A stretch of 64,000 bases of DNA from CALDOK01 sp964481655. Its GTDB lineage: Bacteria > Myxococcota_A > UBA796 > JAFGLY01. Below the pieces are notes generated by a model. The model was not told the DNA's origin, did not search any database, and saw nothing but the letters and a program-made list of their open reading frames with translations. Where the stretch lies: positions 1-64,000 of the forward strand of contig CAYZVO010000014.1 in assembly GCA_964481655.1 (NCBI GenBank), in the 5' to 3' direction. The translations under genes and the position numbers were made by a program. Each line of letters starts with the position of its first letter. The first letter of the stretch is position 1. Below are positions 52,618-62,502 of this stretch, piece after piece.

Positions 52618-54351
52618 ATGGTCCGGGACAGGTTGCGTCTGCTGGTGGTCGCGGTGCTCGTGGCGGGCATCGGGGTGCTGCTGTGGTGGCTGGGGTTGCC
52701 GGCTCCGGAGGGTCCAGCTGTGGCGCAGCCCCTCGCTGGCGCCGATGCGCCCGCGGAGCCCCCGCCCACACGCCTCGACGCCCTCGGCCGCCTGGTCGAG
52801 TCGGTGGTCACCCAGACCTCGACGGTGACCTGGCTGGTGCAGGACCTGGAACGTCAGCCCATCACGGGGGTCGAGATCGAGCTGTGGAGTGGTCACCGGG
52901 GGGTGTCCGACGATGACGGGCGGATCGTGATGGACAGCGTGCCCTACGGCAACGGCTCCTACCAGCCGACGGTGCATGGGCCGTGGCTGGTCATGGAAGG
53001 CAGCAGCGACGGCTGGATCGATGGAGTGGCGCAGACCCGGCTGCTCGTCCTGAGTCCGACCTGTCCCGGGCTGGTGCGGCTGCGCGACGAGGACGGCGAG
53101 CCGGTGGCCGATGCCACCCTCTACCTCAACACGCACCGGGGACCTTGGGGCCGGCCCGGCATGCAGCAGGATTCGCTCCGCACCGATCGGCGGGGCGAGG
53201 CCCACGCGGAGTACCGTCCCTGCGGCACGATCACCGCGACCGTGAGCCATGAACCCAGCGGCTACCTGCCCTGGCTGGAAGTCGAGGTGCGCGGACAGGA
53301 ACCCCTGGACCTCACACTGCCCGCCATGAGCGATGTCATCCTCGCCGTCGTGGGTGCCGACGGGGCGCTTGTGGACGCCTCCATCGACAGCAACAAGGCC
53401 TACGGCGTCGAGCGCATCGGCGTGGGCCTGTTCATCATCGAGGGTCGGCGGGCCTGGGCGACCGTCACGGCCACGGCTCCTGGCTACCCCAACCAGACCC
53501 ATCGGGTGCTGCTGGACGGCGGCGAGCACAGCCTGACCCTCGCGGGTGGGCGGGAAGTGGCGGTGACCGTGCTGTGCGACGAGCGCTGCCCCGAGGAGCT
53601 GCAGTGCAGCCGCAACCCCTGCGAGGCGGAGGACGACGAGCTGTGGCGCTGTGTGTGTCAGCAGGGAGGGGCCTCCCTGATCAACCCCAACGGGCGCTAC
53701 CTGGGCGAGATCCCGGCGGGCGCCGCGGCGCACACGGTGGACCTGCGTACCGACGTCACCGTCCGCGGGCGCTGGACCGGGACCCTGCCCTGTCATGTCG
53801 CCGCGGAGCACGGGCCCCACATGGGTGCGCCCTGCAAGCCCGACGGCCGCTTCGAGATCGAGGACGTGCGCCCTGGCCCCAACACCATCACCGTGCGCCA
53901 CGGCCTCGAGGAGGTGGGCAGCACCCAGGTCGAGCTGGTCAGCGGCGAGACCGTGGACGTGGGCTCCATAGACCCCAGCAGCTGGACCATCGACGGCGTC
54001 ATCGCCGCGGACTTCCCCCACGAGGCGGCGCTGCTGTTCTCCTCCCCGACCGCGGACGTGGACCTCGAGCTGGACGGCGGCTTCGTGCTCCGGGGTGTGC
54101 CCGCCGAGGCCGACAGCCTCGCCTTGCGGCTCTGGGTACCGGCCCGCGGGATGTTCGAGGAGACCTTCGCCGTTCCAGCGAGCGGAAGCCTCCCCACCTG
54201 GCACATCACCCAGGCCGACATCGCGGACACCGAGCCCCTCGAGCCCGACTACCGTCCCCTGCTGGAGGACACCGGCTGGGACTGGGACGACACCGGGCTG
54301 GGTGGCTGGCTCGACACCGGCCTGGGAGGCGACAGCGGCTGGTGGCCCTAG
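52618..54351 (+). CDS. Membrane-anchored protein with carboxypeptidase-regulatory-like domains
   Basis: A 577-residue protein with an N-terminal membrane anchor (residues 6-27, LRLLVVAVLVAGIGVLLWWL) and an extracellular part of repeated beta-sandwiches: ITGVEIELWSGHRGVSDDDGRIV and VRLRDEDGEPVADATLYLN are the opening strands of CarboxypepD_reg-type (transthyretin-like) domains. A cysteine-rich patch (CDERCPEELQCSRNPCEAE) may be disulfide-bonded. The C-terminus ends in DTG/GLGG-rich repeats, a feature of secreted Myxococcota proteins. No enzyme motif is present; a structural or adhesive role is likely. It converges with the NRDE gene with overlapping stops. Confidence 0.7.
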   Translation: MVRDRLRLLVVAVLVAGIGVLLWWLGLPAPEGPAVAQPLAGADAPAEPPPTRLDALGRLVESVVTQTSTVTWLVQDLERQPITGVEIELWSGHRGVSDDDGRIVMDSVPYGNGSYQPTVHGPWLVMEGSSDGWIDGVAQTRLLVLSPTCPGLVRLRDEDGEPVADATLYLNTHRGPWGRPGMQQDSLRTDRRGEAHAEYRPCGTITATVSHEPSGYLPWLEVEVRGQEPLDLTLPAMSDVILAVVGADGALVDASIDSNKAYGVERIGVGLFIIEGRRAWATVTATAPGYPNQTHRVLLDGGEHSLTLAGGREVAVTVLCDERCPEELQCSRNPCEAEDDELWRCVCQQGGASLINPNGRYLGEIPAGAAAHTVDLRTDVTVRGRWTGTLPCHVAAEHGPHMGAPCKPDGRFEIEDVRPGPNTITVRHGLEEVGSTQVELVSGETVDVGSIDPSSWTIDGVIAADFPHEAALLFSSPTADVDLELDGGFVLRGVPAEADSLALRLWVPARGMFEETFAVPASGSLPTWHITQADIADTEPLEPDYRPLLEDTGWDWDDTGLGGWLDTGLGGDSGWWP

Positions 54352-55136
54352 CCCTCGAGCACCCCGATCCGATCCTCGAACCCCAGCTCGCAGGGCTTGC
54401 CGTCTGCGTACAGGTAGTGCTGCAGTCGGCCCGGCTCGAGGGCCAGGATGGTGGCTGAGCGGGTGCCGTAGCGGGGCAGGTGGATGCACAGCGCCTGCAG
54501 CTGTTGGGCGAGCTCGGGGGGCAGCAGCAGGCCCTTGGGCAGGGGGCCCAGGGTGTCTGGTTCGGGCAGGTGGTGGTCCGCGAGGACTCGGGCCAGGCCA
54601 GCGCGGAGCTGCGGCCAGGGCAGCGCGACCAGCGGCTCCACCAGGTCCCGCGCCCGCTGCTGCTTGGGGAACCAGGGCGCGCCCATGCGGACGTTGGCCA
54701 GCACGTGGACCCCCGGCTGCAGCTCCAGCAGCTCCGCCGGCCGGTCTGGTCGCACGTAGGCGACCCAGAGCTGATGACCGTCACCGAACATCAGGTTGAA
54801 GGCGTTGTACTGGTCGGTCTCCAGGTTCGCGAGCAGTGACCGTGTGCCCTCGACTGTGCCGCTGGCCAGCGCCTCGAGGACCAGCGCCCCCCGCGAACGG
54901 GGGGCTGGACCCTGGGGCTTGGTGGGCCGCTGGTTGGTCAGGCCCACGAAGAAGCCCGCGGCGGACGCCGCCATCCAGGTGCCGCCGCGATCCAGGTCCA
55001 CGCCGCCCACCGCTGGGGGGGCGCTCTGGAGCAGCCGGGGGCCGCTGGCGGGGCGGTCCAGGAACTCGTCGCGGTTGGCCGCGATCACCAGGGGGTGCGC
55101 GGGGTGGACACCGTGCAGGGCGATGATGGTGCACAT
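54348..55136 (-). CDS. NRDE (TANGO2-like) family protein
   Basis: A 262-residue protein with the family signature: the catalytic-type Cys2 at the N-terminus (MCTI), ANRDEFLDRP and GGTWMAASAAGFFVGLTNQR, then FNLMFGD. TANGO2 homologues have been implicated in haem or acyl-CoA handling; the exact activity is not settled. A TAGGCT box on the minus strand lies 7-12 bases before its ATG, so its transcript may have almost no leader. It is single and is not linked to its neighbours. Confidence 0.88.
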   Translation of the reverse strand: MCTIIALHGVHPAHPLVIAANRDEFLDRPASGPRLLQSAPPAVGGVDLDRGGTWMAASAAGFFVGLTNQRPTKPQGPAPRSRGALVLEALASGTVEGTRSLLANLETDQYNAFNLMFGDGHQLWVAYVRPDRPAELLELQPGVHVLANVRMGAPWFPKQQRARDLVEPLVALPWPQLRAGLARVLADHHLPEPDTLGPLPKGLLLPPELAQQLQALCIHLPRYGTRSATILALEPGRLQHYLYADGKPCELGFEDRIGVLEG

Positions 55137-55239
55137 GCCTCGAGCCTATCCCCGGTCCGGGCCGGGTACCCGCCGCGACCCCCTGGGATAGTGGGAGCCA
55201 CCACGGCAGGCGCGGCCCGCGGCCGCTTCGGAGAGAGCC

Positions 55240-57435
55240 ATGATCCATCTCCTTCCCCTGCTCGAGGGCCAGATCAAGTCCCTCGACAAGCCCCGTCCCA
55301 CCCTGATCTTCCCCGAGGGCGACGACCCGCGCATCCTCAGCGCCGCCTCGCACCTGACCGGCCACGGCAACATCGTGCTGGTCACCTCCGAGGACCGCGC
55401 CCGGCAGGTCATCGAGGAGCAGCGGGTGGAGCTGCGCGGCTCCCTCAAGCGCTTCCTGGCCTCGGTGCAGTGCATCCAGCCCAGCGAGCACCCGGCCATC
55501 TGCGACGAGCTGGCCGACGCCTTCTGGGCGCTGTCCCAGGGCAGCCGCTGGGCGGTGCCGCGCCCCGAGGTGGACGCCCTGATGCGGGAGCCGGTGATGT
55601 TCTCCTGTATGGCGGTGCGCGAGGGCTACGCCGACTGCGTGCTCGGCGGCGCGGTCCACGCCTCCCGCGAGTTCTTCCGGCCCGCCCTGAGGCTCCTGCA
55701 CACCGAGCGCAAGGCCTTCGCCGCCGGCCTGTTCTCCCTGCCCGACAGCCACCCCATCGAGATCTACCGCGAGAACATCGTGGTCTTCGCCGACGTGGCC
55801 ATCAACGTGGACCCCGACCCGGACACCCTGGCGCAGATCGCTGTGGGCTCCTGCAAGATCGTGCGCGACCTGATCCCGGTCGAGGTGCTGCCCCACATCA
55901 ACGGCGCCATCCTGTCCTACTCCACCCGCGGCTCGGCCTCGGGCCCGTCGGTGGAGCGCATCCGGGCGGCCGGGGCGCTGATCCCCGATATGCTCGCGGA
56001 TCTGGCCCGCCGCGATCCCCTCTACGACAGCATCCACATCGCCACCGAGCTGCAGATCTCCTGCGCCATCTCCATGGCCGCGGCCCAGTCCAAGCTGCGG
56101 GACGCCCTGGCCGATCCCGACAGCGCCGTGGGGCGGGCCAACGTGCTGATCCTGCCCTCGCTGGACGCCGGCAACCTGATGTACCACCTCTACGCGACCC
56201 GCTACGCGGACGCGGACAAGGTGCTGATGGTGGGCGGCATGAACGCCCGGGTGCTCGACTACTCCCGATCGTCCACCGCCAAGGACGTCACCCTCGGCGC
56301 CGCCGCCAGCCTGCTGCGCATCAAGCGCAAGCCCGACTGGCAGGGCACACCGCGGGATCGGTTCTTCCCCAAGCACCGCGTGCTGGTGGTCAACCCCGGC
56401 TCCACCAGCACCCGGCTGGCGGTCTTCCGCGGGCGGCAGGTGGAGATCGAGCGCGAGGTGAGCCACTCGGTCGATGAGATCGAGGCCTGCGGCTCCCTGC
56501 AGGGGCAGCTGGCCATGCGCCGCGCCGTGGTGGAGCGGGCCCTGGCCGATGCGCGGATCGACCCCGCCACCATCGCCGCCTTCGTGGGCCGCGGTGGGCT
56601 GGTGCGGCCCCTGGTCTCCGGCACCTACCGGGTCAACCAGGCCATGCTCGACGACCTGGCCTCCGGCCGCTTCGGCGAGCACGCCAGCAACCTGGGCGCC
56701 CCCATCGTGCACGCCCTGGCGGCCGCTCAGGGCAAGGAGGCCTACATCGTCGATCCCGTCGTCACCGACGAGCTCGACGAGGTCGCCCGGCTCACCGGCC
56801 TGGCCGGCTTCGAGCGCCGCGCGGCCTGGCACGCCCTGTCCCAGAAGGCCGCGGCCCGGCGCTACGCCGACGAGCACCTCAAGGACTACGAGGACGAGAA
56901 CCTCATCGTCGCCCACCTGGGCGGCGGGATCTCCGTGGGCTGCCACCGCCACGGCCGGGTGACCTGGGTCAGCAACGGCCTGGACGAGGGCCCCATGACC
57001 CCCGAGCGCGCCGGCTCCATGCCCAGCACCGCGCTGATGGAGCTGTGCCTGAAGCACGACGATGTCCGCGCTGTTCAGAAGGCGCTGGTGGGCCAGGGTG
57101 GTCTGGTTTCCCACCTGGGCACGGCTGACCTGCGCGAGGTCGAGGCCCGGATCGAGGCCGGCGAAGCGTACGCGGCGCTGGTCCACGACAAGCTCTGCCA
57201 GGACATCGCCAGCTGGATCGCTGGCTGCGTGCCCCGCTTCGAGGGCGAGCCCATCGACGGCATCATCCTCACCGGCGGCATGGCCCGCTCCGCGAAGCTG
57301 GTCGCCAGAGTGCGCGCCCTGCTGTCGGGCATCCCCATCGAGATCGTGGTCTACCCGGGTGCGATGGAGGCCACGGCCCTGCGCGATGGCGGCCTGCGGG
57401 TGCTGGGAGGGCAGGAGCGGGTGCTGGAGTATTGA
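55240..57435 (+). CDS. Phosphate acyltransferase fused to butyrate/acetate-type kinase
   Basis: A 731-residue bifunctional protein. Residues 1-375 match phosphate acetyl/butyryl-transferases (FPEGDDPRILSA near the start, VLGGAVHASREFF, GNLMYHLYATRYA). From about residue 380 follows an ASKHA-fold kinase with VLVVNPGSTSTRLAVF (phosphate 1), AFVGRGGLV, HASNLGAP, AHLGGGISVG and ILTGGMARS, the butyrate kinase pattern. Together they would convert acyl-CoA to acyl phosphate and then to the acid with ATP formation, without releasing the acyl phosphate. GGAGAGA precedes the ATG. Butyryl- or branched-acyl specificity is likelier than acetyl because the kinase half resembles Buk. The fusion is unusual. 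Confidence 0.85.
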   Translation: MIHLLPLLEGQIKSLDKPRPTLIFPEGDDPRILSAASHLTGHGNIVLVTSEDRARQVIEEQRVELRGSLKRFLASVQCIQPSEHPAICDELADAFWALSQGSRWAVPRPEVDALMREPVMFSCMAVREGYADCVLGGAVHASREFFRPALRLLHTERKAFAAGLFSLPDSHPIEIYRENIVVFADVAINVDPDPDTLAQIAVGSCKIVRDLIPVEVLPHINGAILSYSTRGSASGPSVERIRAAGALIPDMLADLARRDPLYDSIHIATELQISCAISMAAAQSKLRDALADPDSAVGRANVLILPSLDAGNLMYHLYATRYADADKVLMVGGMNARVLDYSRSSTAKDVTLGAAASLLRIKRKPDWQGTPRDRFFPKHRVLVVNPGSTSTRLAVFRGRQVEIEREVSHSVDEIEACGSLQGQLAMRRAVVERALADARIDPATIAAFVGRGGLVRPLVSGTYRVNQAMLDDLASGRFGEHASNLGAPIVHALAAAQGKEAYIVDPVVTDELDEVARLTGLAGFERRAAWHALSQKAAARRYADEHLKDYEDENLIVAHLGGGISVGCHRHGRVTWVSNGLDEGPMTPERAGSMPSTALMELCLKHDDVRAVQKALVGQGGLVSHLGTADLREVEARIEAGEAYAALVHDKLCQDIASWIAGCVPRFEGEPIDGIILTGGMARSAKLVARVRALLSGIPIEIVVYPGAMEATALRDGGLRVLGGQERVLEY

Positions 57436-57466
57436 TCGGGGGCGGGGGCGCAACAAGGGTCGGCCC

Positions 57467-57652
57467 GAACGTTCCAACCCCGCGACAGGGTCGGGTCGAG
57501 GTTTCCACGCGTGCCCTTGCGCTGGGGGGCAGCACGCGAAAACCGTGGTTCTATGGTCGGGCGGCGACGGGCCGGGCCCGGGCTCGGCGTGAAGTGGAAC
57601 GTTCACCGGGACCCTGTCGCGCGAATGGAACGTTCGACGGCACCCTGTCGCG
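57467..57652. repeat. GAACGTTC / ACCCTGTCGCG repeat cluster
   Basis: Palindromic GAACGTTC occurs at 57467, 57597 and 57628. ACCCTGTCGCG occurs at 57611 and 57642 on the plus strand and inverted at 57481-57491. The plus copies of the two motifs are both 14 bases apart. The block 57611-57635 (ACCCTGTCGCG, 6 bases, GAACGTTC) is the exact inverted form of 57467-57491 except for its 6-base spacer. The whole occupies half of the 372-base gap before the MscS gene; the rest of the gap shows only a CCGGGCCCGG palindrome near 57572. Confidence 0.65.
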
Positions 57653-57807
57653 AGCGCAGCATTCTGCGGCCGTCGGGCCCGGTGTCAGGGAGTGCCCGGC
57701 TTCGCCGGTCCCCGCGAAAGGTCCCTGAAAGCATGGGACCCGGGGCCAGCGCGTAGGTTCAGTGCGCGCGCATGGACGTGCGCCTCCCCCTTGCCTCGAG
57801 GCCCCCC

Positions 57808-58614
57808 ATGGAATTCGACCTGCAGCCCCTCATCGACACCGGCCTGGCCATCGGCGTGAAGATCGTCGGCGCCATCCTCCTCTGGATCATCGGCCGCGTC
57901 GCCATCAAGATCATCCTGGGCATCGTGGACCGATCCACGAGCAAGGCCAAGGTCGACGCCACCCTGGCGCGCTACCTGCGCTCCGCCTCGGACATCCTGC
58001 TCAACGTCGTCCTCATCGTCGCCATCCTGAGCGTCTTCGGGGTGGAGACCACCACCTTCGCAGCCCTGCTGGCCGCCGCCGGTGTGGCCATCGGCATGGC
58101 CTGGTCGGGTCTGCTGGCCAACTTCGCCGCCGGGGCCTTCATGGTCATCCTGCGGCCCTTCAAGGCCGGTGACTTCGTCGAGGTCGGTGGCGTGCTCGGC
58201 ACCGTGCACGAGATCGGCCTGTTCGTCACCACCATCGACACCATGGACAACGTGCGCACCATCCTGGGCAACAACGCGGTGTTCAGCGGCACCATCCGCA
58301 ACTTCTCCCACAACAGCTTCCGCCGCGTGGACCTGGTGGCCCAGCTGGCCCACAGCGTGGACCCGGCCGAGGCGGTGAAGGTCCTGAAGGAGCGCCTGGC
58401 GACCATCCCCAACGTGGTCAGCTCGCCGGCGCCGGACGTGGAGATCCTGGAGTTCAACCTGGCGGGTCCGGTGCTCGCGGTGCGCCCCTACGTGAACAAC
58501 GAGCACTACTGGCAGGTCTACTTCGACACCAACCGCATCATCCGCGAGAGCTTCGGCGAGGCCGGCTTCCCCGTGCCCGAGAAGCACATCCACATCGCCG
58601 GGCAGGCCTCCTAG
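57808..58614 (+). CDS. Small-conductance mechanosensitive channel, MscS family
   Basis: A 268-residue membrane protein of the minimal MscS type: three helices, the third being the glycine/alanine-rich pore helix AAAGVAIGMAWSGLLANF, followed by the beta domain (AGDFVEVGGVLGTVHEIGLF) with TTIDTMDNVRTILGNN and a C-terminal alpha/beta domain. It releases solutes on osmotic downshock. The start ATG is at 57808, from which the first helix begins directly. The repeat cluster just upstream may affect its leader. Confidence 0.88.
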   Translation: MEFDLQPLIDTGLAIGVKIVGAILLWIIGRVAIKIILGIVDRSTSKAKVDATLARYLRSASDILLNVVLIVAILSVFGVETTTFAALLAAAGVAIGMAWSGLLANFAAGAFMVILRPFKAGDFVEVGGVLGTVHEIGLFVTTIDTMDNVRTILGNNAVFSGTIRNFSHNSFRRVDLVAQLAHSVDPAEAVKVLKERLATIPNVVSSPAPDVEILEFNLAGPVLAVRPYVNNEHYWQVYFDTNRIIRESFGEAGFPVPEKHIHIAGQAS

Positions 58615-58704
58615 GGGCTCCCGAACCGCCGCAAACCCAGCCGGTCACGCCGCCTACGGGCCGCGTGGCCGGCTTCGGAATAGATGGGGCGGCCAGGAGG
58701 CACC

Positions 58705-59534
<830 letters not shown>

Positions 59535-59538
<4 letters not shown>

Positions 59539-60035
59539 GCCAGCTCGTAGATGAAGCTGGACTTGGCGACCTCGAAGCGGTCGCCGGGCTGCAGCGTGTG
59601 CTCGGCGACCGGGTGGCCGTCGAACTTCACCACGGTGCGGCGGGCGATGTTGCGCAGGGTGTGGCCGGTGTCGGTGGCCACGATCTCGGCGGCGCTCTCG
59701 AGCACCGAGCCCTTGACCGGGACGCTGCCGCTGCCGCCTAGGACGGTCTGGTCCTCGACCAGCAGGAAGCTCTTGCCCGATCCCAGGTCGCGGAGTGCGC
59801 AGAGGGGGAGCTCGTCGAGCTCCACGATGTCGTCGAGCATGACCAGATCGTCGGCGCCCAGCTCGATCAGGCTGACGGACTCGGCCTCGTCGTCTTCCTC
59901 TTCGATCTCGAGGGAGAAGGCGGAGAACCCGGCCTCGGGGGGCTCCGCCTTGGCGGTGGCGTTCGGGACATCCTCGGTGATGTCCGTCGGCGCTTCCCAG
60001 TCCTCTTCGGGATGTGTCATGTCCTCATCGCGCAT
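59535..60035 (-). CDS. FHA-like domain protein with acidic N-terminus
   Basis: A 166-residue protein. The first 85 residues are strongly acidic (EIEEEDDEAESVSL). The last 75 read like a forkhead-associated fold, with GKSFLLVEDQTVLGG, SAAEIVATDTGHTLRN and LQPGDRFEVAKSSFIYEL. The usual phosphothreonine-binding Arg/Ser pair is not clear, so phosphopeptide binding is uncertain. A GAGGG lies before the ATG at 60035, 15 bases upstream of a second in-frame ATG. Confidence 0.6.
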
Positions 60036-60102
60036 GTGACCCTCGGGCGAGGCACGAGGATCACACGCAATCGGCCGGGACGCAAGGGCGGGCGGCGCGC
60101 CG

Positions 60103-61068
60103 CTATGCGCTGTGGTCCAGCACCCGCCGCAGGCTCTCCAGGGCCACGTTGCGGCCGGAAAGCACGACCACCACGGGACCTTCGACGGGCCCCAGGTCCG
60201 CCTCGAGGCAGGCGGCGACCACCGCCGCGGCCGAGGGCTCGATGGTGTACTGGTGCTCGGCCAGCATCCAGCGGACCCCCCGGAAAAGCTGGTCTTCGCC
60301 CACCAGGGCCACCCGCTGCACCCGGCCTTCCAAGATCGAGAAGGTGTGGGCGCCGATCCCACCCTCGATGCCGCCGGCCAGGGTCTCGATGGGGGGCATC
60401 TGCGTGACCGCCTCGCCGCGCTCGAGGGACAGGGCGAAGGAGGGTGAGTCCCGGTGCTGGGCTGCGATGAGCTCGATGCCGGGGTCGTGGGCCTCCAGGA
60501 CCAGGGCCAGGCCCGCGGCCAGGCCGCCGCCGCTGATCGGGGTGATCACCGTGCGCAGCTCCGGGAGCTGCTCCAGCAGCTCGAGCCCCAGGCTGCCGCC
60601 GTTGCCGGCGATGATGGCGGGCTCGTCGAAGGCCGAGACGAAGGGTCGCCCCGAGCGCGCCGCCATGGCCCGCGCCTCGAGCTCGGCCTCGTCGTAGCCC
60701 CGGGCCTCGGCCAGCACGACATGGGCCCCCAGGGCCCTCATCCCGGCCAGCTTGGCGCCGTCGACGCTGCTCGGCACGACGATGGTCGCGGGCACCCCGA
60801 GCTGCTGTGCGGCGTAGGCCAGGGCCTTGCCGTGGTTGCCGGCCGAGCAGGAGATGACCCCCTCGGCGCGCTGATCCGCGCTCAGCTGCGACAGGCGAAA
60901 CCAGGCCCCCCGCAGCTTGAACGATCCCGTGATCTGCAGCATCTCGAGCTTGAGGAACACGGGCACACCCAGGGCCTCGGACAGGCCAGGGGAGGGCTCC
61001 AGCGGCGTCCGCCTCACCCGCGGGGCGAGGTAGGCGGCCGCAGCACGAATCATCGCGACATCAGGCAT
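60103..61068 (-). CDS. PLP-dependent threonine/serine dehydratase family enzyme
   Basis: A 321-residue fold-type II PLP enzyme of the threonine ammonia-lyase/serine racemase type, with the Schiff-base K51 in ITGSFKLRGA, phosphate loop SGGGLAAG and SAGNHGKALAYAA. There is no C-terminal ACT domain, so it is the short catabolic or unregulated form rather than biosynthetic IlvA. It deaminates threonine (or serine) to a 2-oxo acid. A ThrE-type threonine/serine exporter and an Lrp-type regulator follow upstream on the same side, giving a small amino-acid-handling set. Confidence 0.85.
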   Translation of the reverse strand: MPDVAMIRAAAAYLAPRVRRTPLEPSPGLSEALGVPVFLKLEMLQITGSFKLRGAWFRLSQLSADQRAEGVISCSAGNHGKALAYAAQQLGVPATIVVPSSVDGAKLAGMRALGAHVVLAEARGYDEAELEARAMAARSGRPFVSAFDEPAIIAGNGGSLGLELLEQLPELRTVITPISGGGLAAGLALVLEAHDPGIELIAAQHRDSPSFALSLERGEAVTQMPPIETLAGGIEGGIGAHTFSILEGRVQRVALVGEDQLFRGVRWMLAEHQYTIEPSAAAVVAACLEADLGPVEGPVVVVLSGRNVALESLRRVLDHSA

Positions 61069-61164
61069 ACGCCACCCCTATCCCACCTCCCTCGACCAAC
61101 CTCCCACATCCCACCTTCACCCTCTCGCGACTCGCGACTCGCCTCCCTCGACCCACCTCATCCT

Positions 61165-62403
61165 CTACAGCGATCTCCGCGCTGGCAACGCCGCGCTCGC
61201 CACCAACAACCCTGCCGCCAGCGCCACCGCCGCCATCAGCGCCGAGAACGCCGTCTGCACCGCGATGAGCACCTCCTCCTGCAGCATCGCCGAGACCGCC
61301 TCGAAGCCCACCGAGCCCGGCACCAGCAGCAGGATCCCGGGCAGCACCGCCACCAGCGACGGGCGCCGGCTGACGCGGGCATACGCGTTCCCCAGCAGGC
61401 CCACCGCCAGGGCGCCCACGAAGGCGGGCCCCGGGGCTGCGATCCAGTGTCCCGCCGCGGTGGCGGCGGCCAGGGCCACCATCGCCGCCGCCAGGATCAC
61501 CAGGCTGTCCCTGGGGCGGGCCTGGAACAGCACCACCAGGCTCATCGCCGCCAGGGCGCCCGCCGCCCAGGGGGCTCCCGGGGGCAGGGGCCAGCCACCG
61601 GGGCCCGCGGAGGGCAGCAGCTCGCCCACCAGGCTGCCGGCCACCACCCCCAGGCCCAGCTGCAGGAAGACCACGGCGGCGCCGGTCATGCGGGCGGTGC
61701 CCGAGACCAGGTGTCCCGTGGCCAGCTCGTTGGCGGCCACCGTCAGGCTCAGGCCCGGCACCATCACGATCAGGGCGCAGAGGGTGACCAGGTGGGCCGA
61801 GGCCCCGGGCACCAGCGCGGCGCCGATGGAGGCCAGGGCCGTGGCCAGCGCCGCGGCCACCGGCAGGAACAGGCGGTTCAGCGCCGGCAGCCGGTCCGCG
61901 GCCCGCAGCAGCAGCCCCACGGCCAGGCCGGCCAGGCCCGCCAGGAGCACATCCCCCCAGGTCCCCGCGAAGAACCCCACCGCGGCCGCCGAGACCAGCC
62001 CGCAGGCCGCGGTGGTGGCCCGGGGCCCGAAGCGCGGCGGGGCGTCCTCGATGGCGGCCACCCGGGCCTCGGCCTGTTCGAGATCGAGCTCGCCGGCCAG
62101 CACCGCGTCTCCCGTGGCGTCCAGCTGCACCAGGCGCTCGAGCTGAGCGTCGCCGGGGCTGACCCGCGCCAGGCCCGTGCGCTGGGCGCCGAGCTCGCCG
62201 AAGGCGGCGGTCAAGGAGGTGGGGGTCGAGAAGAACGATGCCTGCAGCCCCAGCTGCTCCGAGATGCTCACCAGCGCGGTCTCCAGTCGGTGGGCCGGCG
62301 CGCCCGCGCGGTGCAGGGCGGCGCCCAGCTCCAGCACGAAGGCCTCACGGCGGCTCAGGCGGGTCTCGACAGCGGTGGGGGAGGGGAGGTGGACGACACT
62401 CAT
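61165..62403 (-). CDS. ThrE-family threonine/serine exporter
   Basis: A 412-residue membrane protein. The N-terminal 120 residues form the soluble DUF1212-like part (FVLELGAALHRAGAPAHRLE is its conserved start, split here at residues 22-41), followed by about ten membrane helices, the second half being the ThrE_2-like unit. It exports threonine and serine with proton antiport in known members. It is divergent from an Lrp-family regulator with a shared 99-base control region and is followed by a threonine dehydratase, so exporter and degrading enzyme probably respond to the same amino acid. The 96-base gap before the dehydratase is pyrimidine-rich with CTCGCGA direct repeats. Confidence 0.85.
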   Translation of the reverse strand: MSVVHLPSPTAVETRLSRREAFVLELGAALHRAGAPAHRLETALVSISEQLGLQASFFSTPTSLTAAFGELGAQRTGLARVSPGDAQLERLVQLDATGDAVLAGELDLEQAEARVAAIEDAPPRFGPRATTAACGLVSAAAVGFFAGTWGDVLLAGLAGLAVGLLLRAADRLPALNRLFLPVAAALATALASIGAALVPGASAHLVTLCALIVMVPGLSLTVAANELATGHLVSGTARMTGAAVVFLQLGLGVVAGSLVGELLPSAGPGGWPLPPGAPWAAGALAAMSLVVLFQARPRDSLVILAAAMVALAAATAAGHWIAAPGPAFVGALAVGLLGNAYARVSRRPSLVAVLPGILLLVPGSVGFEAVSAMLQEEVLIAVQTAFSALMAAVALAAGLLVASAALPARRSL

Positions 62404-62429
62404 GGTTCGACTCGTGGCGGATCGGATTC

Positions 62430-62447
62430 CGTGTCTCGCGACACACG
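62430..62447. promoter_or_regulatory. Imperfect 18-bp dyad in the ThrE-Lrp divergent control region
   Basis: CGTGTCTCGCGACACACG is palindromic at 16 of 18 positions. It lies midway between the two divergent starts, next to a second dyad ATCGTTACGAT (62454-62464) in an A/T-richer stretch. This is a plausible Lrp-type autoregulatory operator. Confidence 0.5.
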
Positions 62448-62502
62448 AAGAATATCGTTACGATTCACCGCGAATCCATCGAATAGAATGCGGAAGTCAC
62501 CC

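Noticed and set aside
57432..57756. Short open frames (81-98 codons) in the intergenic gap before the MscS gene
   Set aside because: They span the repeat cluster, lack ribosome sites and have no domain signal.
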